A DNA stretch of 64,000 nucleotides from Phallusia fumigata (Eukaryota > Chordata > Ascidiacea > Phlebobranchia > Ascidiidae). The stretch is taken from positions 66,527 through 130,526 of the forward strand of contig QXVZ01020046.1 in assembly GCA_008931825.1 (NCBI GenBank), in the 5' to 3' direction. The position numbers and the translations under genes are program-made. This document shows, piece by piece, positions 12,201 to 25,577 of the stretch. The notes beneath the pieces are model-generated. The model saw nothing but the letters and a program-made list of their open reading frames with translations, ran no database searches and was not told where the DNA came from. Position 1 is the first letter of the stretch; the number at the start of each line of letters is the position of its first letter.

Positions 12201-15155
12201 TCAAATCTGCATAGGCTCTTAACAATTTGCCGAGAGAGGGCTAGTTGTTATATTTAAGAGCAGGTACTTTTTTTGATCACGTAATATCAGAGTGGGGTTG
12301 TCAAGACAAATCATTGTGGCATAAAAAGTGCACTTTGCATTTCACTTTTTGATTTTGGTTTCGAATTTTAAGACGTAGCAACCTCATGATATTCCCTACC
12401 AAGGAGCGTTGAATATAACGTTGGAACTGATGTCAGTTCGAGCCTTGTACTGAGGGTGATCGGGGAAGGTTGGAAAAACATTTGTGACTGTTAGAATGAG
12501 ACTGAGAATCCATGCTGACACAAGTCCAATAATTACCTGCAAAACCACAGTGTTGAAAGTGCCCTCGAACACGGTAGGTTCCTTTTAGTATTATACTTGG
12601 AACTTAAGTATTCCAAGCAAGGCTTTACCAGTGCCCTAGCTGTAGCACTGAGGCAAGCAACCTTTCGAACGCAGCGTGCCAGTTTACAAATTATGTCAAA
12701 ATTTTAATAGCTCCCCGTACCATGTTGATGACGTCTCTTTATTATGTTTCTGCGTTAAATCTGTAAAATCTGATTTACACGTGCTCTATGTAGTTCGTTG
12801 CTCGTATAGTTGCACTGTACTTAACGTTAAAATCAAAGAGTATCTTAATTGGGCTTAAAAAATCCATCAGAACACGAACTCGTACATCACTTGGCTTGCC
12901 ATGGACAATCACCATCGCGTGCCAGGAATTGTCGACCCCTGTTAGGTGTTTCTATGGTAGGAAGTGTGCACCATACACGTCACAGTCGTTCATTGGGGAA
13001 TATGTGATAAACGAAGCATCTTACCGGATACATTTTGAAGAGATAAAACCTGGTGATGTGGCACTTCTTGCTGCGGGAATACGTAGGCACGGGAACTTGG
13101 ATATTCCTTAAGTACTGGGAGCAAAGTATCACCACAAATGCTCCACTGAAAAAAATGTTTGAAACTATTTTTTGAGTCTTACACAAACACACAACGTTAT
13201 AGTAGTTCAAATTCACGGTAGGTAGCGATTTGTTTGGGCCGCATTCTATTTACTAAACCGTCAAAAAACAACCACTGTCCCGAATTTCAACGATATTTAC
13301 CGTTGGATGAACACAACTGGTTAAAAATACGCTTTAAAACACATTACGCATTTCCACGATTATTTCTATTTACTATGGCACTACGTCCTTTGTTTTCAGT
13401 CAACAAACTCACAACATTGCGACGCCCCAGTGCACTGAAGCATACTGGTAGGCAACTTGAAAAAAGTCGAGTCCGACAAGTGACAGCGCGGGCACGACCG
13501 CAACAAAAATCCAATGGCACCAGTTAGCCCGAGCAAAATTTGTAGCAGCGAAGCTACTGCGATTGCACCTTGTACCTGTAGAAACAAAATTGTAAGCATG
13601 TAGAAAAAATATCTTTAATAAGGTAGTTGATAGGCTTCACAATTTTCAGCTGCCCTATAAGTTCACGTGCTCTATCGTGGTTTTTCTGATAAGTTTAAAG
13701 GGTTTTGTTGACTTATTTTATTTCACCAATTGGGTCTTATTTAGTTGGCTCAAAATGTCTTCCCAACCTTGCGAGTGTAAGGTAAATTCTCGTTTTGGCA
13801 ACCACTTGTCTACATTCTTAAAAGTATTGGTTTATCTTCCCTTAATACCTCTCTCATTCTCTTCATCCAAACTTCTTCCCCATTCACGACGCTCCCGTCT
13901 GTATCATTGTATTGTGTTACCGAGCTGTTTACAAGTCCTGGAGACAGCGGTAGGGGGCACTTGTTGTGGGGGAGGGACAATATCGCTGCAGCGGGTGCAA
14001 TGAAAGCTGCTGAGGCACCTTGCACTATTGGAAGTCTTGAAAATATTACAGTAATGCAAGTTTCTATTGTGTCGTGTTTGTTTGACCAAGTCAAATTTGT
14101 ATGACTTAACCTACGATCTATCTTTAGCCGATTTTCAATTATTAAAGAGTTATTGGTAAAAACTGTATCCCTATCTTATAAGATCTTCTAATTAGTATAC
14201 CTAAAATAATCTAGGTCGGGTTCGGGACGTTGGTAGGGTACGGTACTCAGCAAAATTCATCAAAAGATACGGTACGGTGGTGGGGTTTGCCCTTTGTAAC
14301 GAGGTACGTGGTACGCACAACCCATTACGTATCTTTGCCATTAAGCTCACAGGTATACATTTATTAATTTTTTTACGAAATCACGTGATCTGCAAACGTG
14401 TAATCTTTGGCAAACTACAACGATTTTCACTCACCGGATTCCAACTGTGGTTTGTAGAATTGTGGCAACGCCGGCCACAAAGAAGAGACTGCTAATCATT
14501 TGTGCTTTGACGACATCGCCCGCATCGTCGCCCGGGACACACATATGCCCCGCAATGAGAAGTGGTAGAGCCACTAGGGAGTCAACTGCCACCAGATAAT
14601 GCTGAATATTAAAAACGGTATAGCGACATTGTATACTGAGTTACAAGTAAGTTTGTCAAAATGGTAAAGTAGTTTTTTTTGCGCTTTTGAAGTCTAGGTA
14701 AGTCGTCGGTCAGAATAATTGTGTACAGTTGTAACCTAAATTTGCATAAATTGAGATGTTCTCGGAAAGTCTTTCTTAATCTATAACGTCAAACAACAGA
14801 GCTGCTGTAACGAATAACACTGAACATGACAACACCACAAACGACAACTAAATTAGTTGTCATTGAAAAATATTAAAATGTGTGTTATTAAAAGCATTGG
14901 GACCAATACAATCACCGATTCTTCATCTTACGTTTGTTTCTTGCTCTTATTTTCTGACAAATCACAAACCTAAACTGCGTCTAACAATTACTTTCGGAAA
15001 CGAAGTAAACGGACGTGGAAACAAACCTGAAGACCAAGGACGAAGCAAGAACACAACGGAGGGGAATCTTCTAGAGAATAAACTAAGTCTGAGGTTTCAT
15101 CACGTTTTGTTGCAGCTTGGACCTGAAGGGCAGCTGTTTCAATATCGCTGTCCAT
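9262..15155 (-). CDS. SLC23/NAT-family transporter, copy A (carries a 19-bp frameshifting deletion)
   Basis: Twelve exons (minus): 15155-15027, 14601-14435, 14035-13849, 13575-13413, 13145-13025, 12536-12400, 12002-11835, 11552-11432, 10878-10706, 10459-10278, 10034-9908, 9343-9262. All borders are GT/AG. The family comprises Na+- or H+-coupled ascorbate and nucleobase transporters of the plasma membrane. Visible landmarks are LQHYL in TM1, [29 protein letters not shown], the NAT signature [38 protein letters not shown] and YDLPF. With 19 bases restored the CDS would be 592 codons, the family length. As written, exon 13575-13413 is 163 bp against 182 bp in copy B; the missing 19 bp fall near 13498 and cause a stop at 13129-13131. 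Every other exon stays open, so this is either a very young loss, an allele, or an assembly error. The start at ATG 15155 is chosen by length; a further 5' exon is possible (an acceptor lies at 15168). Confidence 0.85.
9499..9816. mobile_element. hAT-type MITE in last intron of SLC23-like copy A
   Basis: 318 bp bounded by imperfect inverted ends: CGGTAGTTCTCGAAG on the left and CAGTGGTTCTCAAAC on the right (reverse strand), 12 of 17 positions matching. An 8-bp target duplication flanks it: ttctaaat at 9491-9498 and ttctaaaa at 9817-9824 (7 of 8). The CAGTGGTTCTCAAA end and 8-bp duplication are typical of hAT elements. It has no transposase. It lies between the exons 10034-9908 and 9343-9262, so it should be spliced out. 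Confidence 0.85.
11139..11217. repeat. Inverted repeat (hairpin) in an intron of copy A
   Basis: Arms at 11139-11164 and 11193-11217 share AAAACATTTTCTACGTT perfectly and then a looser CAAAC end, with a loop of about 28 bases. A related single arm with ACATTTTCGACGTTTCGAC occurs at 31779-31806, so this is a dispersed family rather than a local structure. I cannot name the family. Confidence 0.6.
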
Positions 15156-15331
15156 TGATGAAGAAACCTGTGGTTGCAGAGGAAAAAAGCATAATATATA
15201 AATCGGTAGATCGGTAGATCGGTAGGTAGAAGCGAAAAGCTACAGGAACAAATTTATTGTTTCTAATGCAGAAAACACCGTGGCCACGAAAGCATTGTTG
15301 AATATTTACAAGTGTTTTCACTTCCTTGGTT

Positions 15332-15648
15332 AGTTGTTTGTTTGTTTGTTTGTTTGTTTCATTTTATCCTCCAGGGCCGGAGCAACGCCTGAATGCGTAA
15401 TACTTACAATGAGTCCGCCGTCGAGCTACCTGCTTTATTGCAGTTTCGTTGGATCATTTTCACTTGATTTTTACGATTTTTGAAAGTTGGTGACTTCAAT
15501 TTGGGACAACCCATCAGGTTACTGTGGGCTGGAGCAATGCCGCTTAAGTTTCTTGCTCAGGGATACACAAGCGGCCGAGAAAGGATTAGAACCCACAACC
15601 TTGTGTGCACAAGGTGGTTTAGCTAACCACTCGGCCATCTTGGCGACC
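15332..15648 (-). repeat. tRNA-derived SINE, copy 2, with (TTTG)n tail
   Basis: Minus-strand head at 15648-15580 with A-box-like TGGCCGAGTGGTTAGCT and B-box-like GGTTCTAATCC, then the same body as copy 1 (8530-8825), ending at the low-coordinate side in about six TTTG units at 15335-15359 ((CAAA)n on the element's own strand). The tail is a better preserved microsatellite than in copy 1. It lies just upstream of SLC23-like copy A. Confidence 0.72.
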
Positions 15649-18150
15649 TTTTTTATGGGTCTACCGAATTATGCAAATTTATTTTTTTAACATATTTAAA
15701 TGGTTACAATATCTTACAGTTTTATGTCTATGCTTGTCGTCTTGGCAAGTTTCCATTTTGACAGATCAATTCAAATTGCCTAATCTTACACCAAAAATTT
15801 ATTCCTGCAAGTATCCACAACAATATGTCACTACACCAATATGATATACACCACTTGGTTGTACTGTCAAAAATTGAGATTTGTGCCTAATACTGACTAA
15901 CAAGATGTTAGCGATCTATGATTGACCTGAATGTTTTGGAAATAAAGTCATCTAACAAATAGAGAAAACCCTGTATTTAATTGGCGAATTGTATGTGTGG
16001 GGTGTGAAAGTGACCCAAATATCATTACATTTGACTTAATCCTACTGATTTACGGTGCGTTGGTTTCTCTGAGATATTTTAATCTAGATTATACTGGCGA
16101 CGTGCCAGCATTGTACATCCACAGGCTAAGAGACAGCTGGTTTAAGTTGATTCCAGTTGCAATTCCCTGACGTAAAGAGAATTCAACAGTTCGCAACAAC
16201 CGAATTCTGTTGTTGAGATTTGAGAGAACTTTGGAGTGTAAAAATATTATCACGTGCTTGCGCATATCCACCCTTATCACGTGATGATAAAACACCTTAT
16301 CTGCAAAGTTGCTGCGTAATTGCGCTGCACCTTATTTTTGGTTTTCACAGTTGATTGCATGGTCTTGCATTATTTTGATTTGAAAAGGGGCAGTAAGCGG
16401 TCTGGCTTATTGGTATATTTCTTCAGCTTTGTTTAAATATCACGCAGCAACGCATAAGGCTAATGACACAATGCAAGCTGTACATCTTATTGTGTGTACA
16501 GTATTCTGGTGCGGACGGCAGTCTGCTTGGGAAGCACAAACCCCGAAGCTATATGCTGAAACACACGCCGGATGTCAACTGTTATCATTCTTGTGTTTTT
16601 ACCATTCCTTGTCTGGCATGTATTCTAGGATACTTTAAGTACGAACACCCCAATTTGACTGTTATTGTCGTTCTTTTAACGCAATTAAGAACAAGCAAAG
16701 AGCACGTAAATAGAAGTAACCTTTGGCCAGAACAGATTTTAAACACACTGCGACTAGCAAAAGATGGGCTGGCAAAATCGTCGCGTTTCGAAAGGGCCCT
16801 TCGAAGGTTTTACATCACCACCTTGATCCCTATGCTGCAGAGCTTCTAATCGCGTATAACGTTAAGACTACAATAACAAAGCTTTAGCCATGAGACTTTA
16901 ACAACCTCGTTTACTGAAGCGAAACGCGAATCTGTGGCTTCGGCACATGGATTAGCTAATACTTTCCGCGAATGTTACCAGATTTAAATCAACTGATCAC
17001 GATTGCCTCCCAAACATCCTGAATCGCTTGTGTATAAACGATAGTTATTTTTAATTTCCCTAAATCGGGGATGGGTATTAGGTCATAGTATAGCAAGATT
17101 TGTTTAAATCGCCAGCACACTCTGCACTGTACTGAAAACATTTTGTACAGCGTGTCCCTGTACCTTAGTTCTATGCTGAGCGTATCTTGCACAATGTAAG
17201 TGCATGGTGCCGGAAACTAATTGCTGGTTTGGAAATATTTGCTGAGCACGAACTGTTCCCATCGGGATAGACTGCACAGCTGTGCAGCAGATAAAGACCT
17301 CTAACCGACCTTAGAAGCTTCAGGCCGAAACAGAACAGTTGTGATGCCTGTAATCATCCTATTAGGTGCTTTGGGGAGGATTTTACGAAGTTCTTGCACT
17401 TGACCTCGTTTTCGTAACTCCCAAAGAAATTGTGTACTGAACAAAAACATCCGGCAACTTGCGATAGTGTCAAAACTCTCCATCATACTTTGACCTTGCG
17501 GAAAGTCTCAGTATTAGAAAACTTTGTTTCAATATTGTTTAACAAATCGTAAACAATAGATTTAATCACACAATTTATCGCTATGGTGGCAATGGTAATA
17601 TTGCGCAGCTATTTCAGGATTGGTAATTGATTTAGTATTATTGTGTCGCCATGGTTTCTTTCACCAAGCGAAATGAGCTTAACTCAACTTAAAAGTGACG
17701 TTATTAAAAGTCATCATTCTAGTTTTCTTTGCCAGTGATGGTTTTTCAAATGCATTTTTTAACAGGCCTATTTGAAAGAATAAACAACATTTTTTAAACC
17801 AACAGAATTATGCGTTAATTCCGCAAACTACGAGGAGTGCATAAAGTACAATGTCAACAACAGTGTCGCGTAATAGCGTTTCTATCGAACCGTGCACTGA
17901 AGGGGTGGACTGCTTTTGTTGGAACGCAGTAAAATTTCTATCTCATAAATCCAAATTGGAAAATCCGGAAAATCTTTCTCGGTTGACAAAACACAGTGAG
18001 AGGCATAAGCACCATTAGTCTTCAATGAGAGGCATCAGCACACAAAAATGTACACAGTTGTGAAAGCGTTTAACAGCATAAAGCAACTTCCGCTTAAAAA
18101 GCACACGGTTAATGTAGTTGGTACAAAATTCCGTTTTGTTTCGTTTTTTG
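15649..18150. other. Intergenic stretch between the two SLC23-like genes
   Basis: About 2.5 kb in which I see no supported exon. It should contain the promoter and any 5' UTR exon of copy A and the 3' UTR of copy B. Short open frames here have no recognisable domain and no coding-like structure. Confidence 0.4.
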
Positions 18151-21100
18151 TTACATGTGAGTCACGTGATCAGCATCTACAGCAATCTCCACATCTTTGT
18201 GCGTCTTCTCTTTTCCGTATTCAGGCAAAAACGGCACGTATTTGGAAAACCTTGCGCAACAAAACAGCACATTTTATACTGTTAGAAACTGTTAAAGTAA
18301 ATTTGACAGTAACAATTAAATTGCAAACAATAAAGGATGCTTAAAACCTGGTTCCATTTCTAGTTCAAATACCCAACTTCATGTTGCTTTGCGGTGCTCC
18401 GGCCAAAAAGTGTTCTCGTACTGCAATACAACGGCCTTACCTGCAGCAGTTGGTGGGAAAAGGAAGATCATAACACATCGCTATCTTCTTTTCTAGACCC
18501 TTTTTATCCTCAAGCTCGTTTGTGTTTTGTTGATTTTTCCAGCTAACTATTCCCCTCTCCTTTTCAGTACCTGTATTTAAAGTTAGAGTCAATTTGAAAG
18601 TTACACTCAACATTAGGGCTATAAGCGTATTTTACTAAAGGTTTGGAACACAAAACATAGACTTTCAAAATAGATTTGGTAAAAACATAACTACCAGAGA
18701 ACTTGTGTATAGTGAATACATTCTATTTCAAACAATCATCAGTGTACGAATTGGGACAGCATAAAAGGAAGTTTCGTTCGGTGCAAGCAAATGTCACAAA
18801 AGATGTACTTTGAAGGTTCTTGCATTAAAAAACATTACCTGGTATAGTGTTGTCAAATATGAATGCCAGAGCTGCACCAACAAGCATTGCTGTTTGCAGG
18901 AGAACAGTAATAATCTGGTCTATCTCCACCACACCAGTTTGTATCACTCCAGGATTTGCTTTCATCCACTCGGATACGGTAAGTCCCATAAACAGGGAGA
19001 AACCGGTAATGAAGAGATTCCTTTATCGACAACAAACAAGATAAAGGTTTAATTGCCACTGAGTGTCGCAATTCAAACCGGTCAAAAACTTACTGTTGTA
19101 AAAAAGTTCACTCGCTGTTGGCACATTTCAGACGAAAGATTTTATTACTGCAGACGCTATTGTACCGTGCCTAAAACCGGGCTTGAACAGAATGGTAAAC
19201 TAATCCCAATAAACCACACCTTGCTTTTTGGCCTCATCGCTAAACAACGAATCAATCGGCGCATGAAATTTAAAAACGCATAATTTAATCACTTGAAAGG
19301 CTAAAACCTGCCAAAGTGACTGTAATGAGTTAATTAAGTATTGATGTCATTCGGAGGAAATCCGCAAAACTACATTTTCTTTCGTTCATATTAGATTTGG
19401 TGCTTTTTGCTGAACGAATAAACACTCATATACCTCGGCGAGTTTAGGTCTACAAATTGCAGGTTGCTGAGGCCAGTGGAAGCGATCAGACCGAACACAA
19501 CACAGAACAAACCACCAACCACCGGATCTGGAATCGCCACGAAGATGCTCCCAAACTTGCTCAGCATACCCAGGACAATGTACAGCAGGCCAGCAACCTG
19601 GAGCACCTGCAAGAATATGTAAAGATTCCGGTCTCTTATAGTGGTGTGCTGTCTTTATATTCAAAAATACAGTCAATATATCTAGTATAGATTCATTTTG
19701 TACACTCACCACCTACCACCTACTTAAACCAAATAGATACATACAATTTCTTAGGCGTTGCATTCATAATAATAATTGGACAAATATTTGTCATTGTATC
19801 AAGTCACATTGTGCTATTTGTGTTTTTTACCCGCCTGCTGCCGACTCTTGTAATGCCGATGGCGCCGATATTTTCACTAAATGAGGTCGTAGCTGTTCCG
19901 GTGCCAATCACTCCACCTATAACGCAACCCATCCCTTCCACAAGAATTCCTCTACGAAAGAAAAATATCAGGATCTGATTATATGGGAACGCAAAAAAAC
20001 ACTGAAATAACCTGCCGACCAGCAAAGTTTAAACGAAGCGTTAAATTAGGGGACCTACCTCGACCAACTAAATCCAATTCTCTGCACTTTGTAACGTTTT
20101 ATCATTGTGAAGTTATTTTCATCCTCATGATTGTTTTAGTATTAATTATCGTGATCAAGTCCATTAAAATTAACTTAACTAATATAATAGAATAATAAAA
20201 AATAAAAAGCCATCCGCGAATTTCCGCACCGATCTTTTGTGATTAAACAATCAATTTGGAAACGAGTCACATTGCATTGACCTGTACCGATTTAAACAAC
20301 TTAATTTTCGTTTAATCGTGGTTCATATGAATGATATTACCTTGTTACCAGGCTCTCTCACGCCCGAAGGACTTAATTGTCTCAGATTCTTTGGGTTGAA
20401 TAAGTCAACCCAAATGGCTCGGGTATACAGAGACCGTAATTACAACACTGGAAAATAATACCTGTTTATAGCATGACCTGGGGGATTTGGAGCCCCCGAT
20501 AACCGTGCACATGCGTAGTAGTCGCCCACCGACTCGATCATACCGGCCACGACCCCAGCCAGCATCCCAATTACCCCAGCCACTGTCACCCGGGGTAATC
20601 CCCACTGTCCTGGATAGGGAAAATAAAACCTGAAATGATGAACGATAAAAGCGTTGCTTGCTGTGTTTCGTTCAGCAAAGGTAATAAAAATATGGGACTA
20701 CGGTTAACTAAATCATTGTAATATTGCGTTTATAATTGACAATGACACCGCATGCATGATCAAGGTTATGCTTTCCAATAGTGACTTTTCGTGTGACACA
20801 ACTAGTTAAAAGAGGTTAAATACCTCAAATGGTAGAGCGGACGCCCCAGGGAAGCAAAGTTTTTAACTTAACATTTTTCCCAGGGCAAAATAAACAACCT
20901 GATACGACAAACAAATCTCAAATAATCGTCTGCTATTAAACAAATGTACCGCTAACTATATTGTCGGATGATGGATTAATAACACATGCATATATTTTAC
21001 TTGTGGTTGAAAGTAATAATAAAAAATGCAGATAGGACAAACTCTTTATGACATTCCTACCACGGTGCGTTCGAAATGACGTTCGATCTCACGTCAGTCC

Positions 21101-24100
21101 TTGCCAGGTAGTTCGGGTTGTTGGGATCAGTTGGAAAAACGTTGGTCTCTGTAAAGATCAAGCAAAGGATCCACGCAGCTGCAACCGCAAACAACGCCTA
21201 AAAACAATCAAAGTTTTTATTGTACAAGATCAGCAATAAATTCCTTGCAGATTGTATGACAAAAATGTTATCAAAAAGTGTATTCATATGTCACTGTGAG
21301 AAGCTACTCGTAACGGGGATAAATGAAGACGACTAATATCAACATATCACGCGTGACTTGTATTTGGTAACTTTCAGAATGTATTGTCAGTTTTTGCAAC
21401 ATCTACAGTTAGAAAATAAGTTTGTATGATAGAGCTGTAGAAAACTTACTGGAAACATCTTAAAAATGGGTGTTCTTCTAACATGACACTTTTTTGCACT
21501 TGAAAACATCGGCAATGGTGTCTTGATGTTTTTGAGGTATTGTGAACACAAGATGAGCACAAAAGACGTGCTAGAAAGCAAATTTCAAGTTAAAGTTAGT
21601 ACAATGAAATGATCAGTAAACTCGTCATTTGTTAACTCGCTGTATCAACCTAGTGTAACTGACAAGTAGATGTTAAGTTTCATTAAAGTTTCATTTTACT
21701 CAATAGAGTGCGGTCGCTCAACAATTATGTTTTTTTTGTTGGTTTCAGGATCACAAACAACTGCCAGTTTGTTATTTTCGCCTAAGATAAATTCGTAACA
21801 ACAGTAAACACGGAGATTCAGTTAAAAAAGAGTATCTTTAATAACTTTCTACGGAAGACAATCTAATTCATTTAAATTACAACATGGCTATGCCCCAATG
21901 CGAGGATGCGTCGTTGTAAGCTACTGAGAAAAGGTCCAATCCGATGAGGGCTACGGCGGGTGCAACGGTCAGAGGTCCAATAAACCGCAATAGGAAACCG
22001 ACAGCTCCAATAAAACCCAAGATCACTTGAAGCAGCGAGGCAACAATGATAGCTCCTTGGACCTAAGAACAAAAAAGATGGCCCGATATACAAGTCATAA
22101 AAAATCAGCATTTTGTTTTGTAATTTTACTTTTAGAGGGACTTTTCCTGTTCCAACACTGGTTATCTCTCCGTTGGAAGCAACCCTGGTGCCCGATTGTC
22201 CACGGTTAACTAAAGTTTTATAAACAGACTTCGCATAGCTAGAATCCTCGATAATGGCGTTTCGGTGGCCTTTGTTATCTAAGTTGCATTGTGTCCCGCT
22301 CGTTTATCACTACTCGTTTTGCTTTGTTAGATATCATACAAGTTTATATGAATTAGGGCGTTTCTATATAGGATACTGCCATATTTTCATTATTAGATGC
22401 CTCATGTTAAGTTCAATCTGTATGTGCAAATAAAAACTTCAATAAACTTCTCTCATTCTCCTCATCCAGACTTCATTCCCATTCACGATGCTGCCATCCG
22501 TGTCATTGTAAAGAGTCTTCGAACTGTTCATGAAGCCCGGAGGAAGCGGGGAGGGGCACTGGTTGTGCGGAAGTGACAGGATCGCCAGGGTCGGTGGCAA
22601 ATAGCTGAATGTACCTCCTTGCATAATGGGGAGCCTGTAATTTGGGTGAGGGCAAAAAGGTAAAGTTTAGACCTTTTATCCTGGTGTATTCAGGATTGAC
22701 GTTTTATTTGATGAAGCCGATGCATAAATAAACTTTAAAAATGAAGCCGTATCAAATCAACCGCCTATACCAACTTAACAGTGCCCTGATTAGTCAGTCC
22801 AGTCAAGTACATTTGCTGAGGATTAAAATACGCACATTGATGACAACCTAGATCTGGACACAAGTTCCTTAAAACAGTTAACTTGATTGTTACCTGACAC
22901 CAAGTGTGGTTTGCAAAATCGTGCATATTCCAGAAGAGAAGAACAGACTGCATATTAGGAGTCCTCTTGCTACGTCGCCCTGGTCGTCATTTGCGATGCA
23001 AAGGTTTGGCGCTAGAATCAAAGGAAGACCGATCAATGAGCCGACTGCTATGAGGTAATGCTGCGAAATTGTGCATAGATTGGCATTAGTATGTTATAGT
23101 TTTTAAAATCAAACCACCGGGTTGTATAGGATTTAAACAATGTAATGTAAAATCAGCCCAATTTTGCTTTGGTATGTGTGAAGAAATATACTCTAAAAAC
23201 TTTTGTGGAATTGAATGATAGGCCTAAATTGAAAATTTGCCGTTCTTCAGATAACTTTTTCTTCAGATAAAAAACAACTATAAAGACACAATAGCGCAGC
23301 TTTGGTAAAAAATGTTGATTCTATGACCGCAAAATATAGCAGCCTTTGTTTGTCGTGTATTGACGGAGAAACTCCATGGCTTTCGCAATGTTTGTTTAAC
23401 GACTTCTCGCGCTGCTTTAGCGCTTAACTACCGTGTATTGAATTACGAGCAAATATTTGCACATGGTATAATTCTAGGCACGGCTTGGCCAAGTAAAGTT
23501 ATGAAAAGCCCCACTGCTTCTCAACAAACAAGCATTGACTTAAGTTATAATAACGTTTTTTGTTGACGTAAACTAACCATGACGTAACTGCGAAACAACC
23601 TATATTAAACGGTATCGGACGGTTAGAATTGATACATTAACATTGTTGGTATTGGCCGAAAATAAAATTAAGTAAAAGGTATCATGCAATGTATGTCTTT
23701 GACAGGTCTTCTTCTCCCATGCAAATGCTGGCGAGTTCAAGGTCAGCAGCCATGGTACTTTGAACAAAACAGTTTTCCCACAAACTCAAAAGTAACGTTG
23801 ACTTACTGATATAGTTGTAAACCGTGTCACTTTTGGTAGTAAAAGGGCGATCTTTTCTTAAAAGTATGCACCTTTTTTAAAAGAAACGCTTTCTTGTCAA
23901 ACGACTAAGTATGAAAACGCCTACATATTGTTTTAATGTATAATTGGCAGTCAATTTTGTTGTCAGAATATATTTTAAGTTTGTCATTTGTGTAAAAAAG
24001 CTTATTAGTTTTAAAGTTCTATTGACCAGTTACGAGGTTCTTCTGTGTGCGTTTCCCATGCAATCAAACAACATAGTGCACACACAGCTACGGTTCGGAC

Positions 24101-24679
24101 AACCAACAAAATGTTGTCAAAACATACCTGTAAACCCAATGCGATGCAGGTGTACCAAGCGGGCGTGTCTTCAACTGAATACAAAAGTTTGTTGCCATTA
24201 TCAGTTTCTGGGTCCTGTATAGGGTCTGTAGGCTCTGATGTTGTCTCACGACTCTCGTTCTGTAGGAATTCGAATTTGCAAAGACAACATGTGTACACAG
24301 TAGATTGTGTATCGTATGACACCAAAGCTTAGTATGACACCAAAGCCAAGAAAGAGTAAAAAGTCATGTATGTCTTGATCAGTGGTTCCCCATCCGTGGA
24401 ACTTTTCATTCCACTCTGCTAGGCCAGAAGTGACATAAAGTTATGTTTTGGAAGCACTGGCCTAGATGTTTTTATAAAAGACCCTATGAAAAATTTATTT
24501 TACTTACCTCGTTTTTAAATTGTTGGGCATTTGAAACAGATAATAAGTAACATACTAGTTTTCCACTATAGTAACTTACAAAACACTTATGTTATCAGGC
24601 TGCAATTTACCATTTCAAATGCTGCATTGTTGGCTCCTATGATGCTTGATGCTTCCACATTTTGCTTTGAAAAATCCAT
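18151..24679 (-). CDS. SLC23/NAT-family transporter, copy B (intact)
   Basis: Thirteen exons (minus): 24679-24611, 24259-24128, 23060-22894, 22634-22448, 22062-21881, 21570-21450, 21197-21061, 20629-20462, 19951-19831, 19606-19434, 19020-18839, 18570-18441, 18250-18151. They sum to 1869 bp, 622 aa, fully open with GT/AG borders. Core exon lengths (167, 187, 121, 137, 168, 121, 173, 182) are identical to copy A. Landmarks are LQ|HYL in TM1, [29 protein letters not shown], the NAT signature [33 protein letters not shown] and a cytoplasmic KYVPFLPEY tail. The signature starts with E where vertebrate ascorbate carriers have P, which by family rule favours a nucleobase substrate; that is inference. 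First exon starts MDFSKQN at ATG 24679. It is a tandem paralogue of copy A, about 3 kb upstream of it on the same strand. Confidence 0.92.
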
Positions 24680-25577
24680 GCCGTTACAGGTTTAATAAGA
24701 TCACGGCGATGCAACCGTTAAAGTCACTGCTGCAAGTACGCCTCCTTTCTAATATTGGGCAAGCTTGGATTTCAAGTCCTTTTTGTACGCCAGATGGGCG
24801 TGTTGTTTTGTTAGGTGTTCAGTAGCTAGTAAGCTACAGCTAAAAGTTCCATCAGTTAATTCCACAGCGCCCGGTTTACACAGAACCAAATTTTGTAATA
24901 CACATCGCTCGCTTCACAGGCTTCACATGGTAGATTTAAAAAACGCTCTGGTCCATTTATAACCAACCGAATCAATAAACGGTGAGACAACCAAAAACAC
25001 TTTGCATGAAAGTGTTATGTTTCTCTGATGCATTGGAACTACAGCTTCTCTTTCTGTTGTTTTTGTCAAAGCCTTACTGCTACTTCAATTACATTACTCA
25101 CTAAATTAATCCTCGTGATCACAAACTACTCGTGATAAATGTTGGAGAAAAACAGTTTCATCTCCAAAGTAAACATGCCATCGCGTGTGTGGCTGGACTC
25201 TGTACTCGAAACGACCCATAGTGCATTTTAAACCAAGCAGCTACTGCGCTTGTCAACCACTATTTGACATTTCATTCATTCTTTTTCGCCAACGAAGTTT
25301 TTTTCCTGAAGTTGCTTTCTAAGCAATGGTTGTCTTGTATTAAAATGAGCTTTTTCAAGCTGTAAAACACGCCATCAACCGTTGCGGCTACTTTGATGTC
25401 TGTGTGTCTTGTTTCGAATGTTTCTAAAAACGTTTTGTTCTTGATTGGTTTACTCGAGTACGCGGATACATGTGGGTGAAACACAAAAGAATCGTCTAAC
25501 CCGGACACTGACAGTAGGAAATTGGACATTGGAAATAATGAATTACATTAAAATATTGAAATACATTTGATTAGCAA
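24680..25577. other. Intergenic stretch between SLC23-like B and the minus-strand CUB-ZP gene
   Basis: It probably holds the promoter of copy B and the 3' UTR of the CUB-ZP gene. An 86-codon open frame at 25529-25272 (minus) has no recognisable domain and sits in the expected 3' UTR; I do not call it. Confidence 0.4.

Noticed and set aside
18441-18570. Apparent one-base deletion in the penultimate exon of transporter copy B
   Set aside because: A recount of the TTTT run showed that the exon is in phase; the full CDS is exactly 623 codons.
25272-25529. 86-codon minus-strand ORF after CUB-ZP paralogue 1
   Set aside because: No domain, and it sits in the expected 3' UTR with AT-rich random composition.
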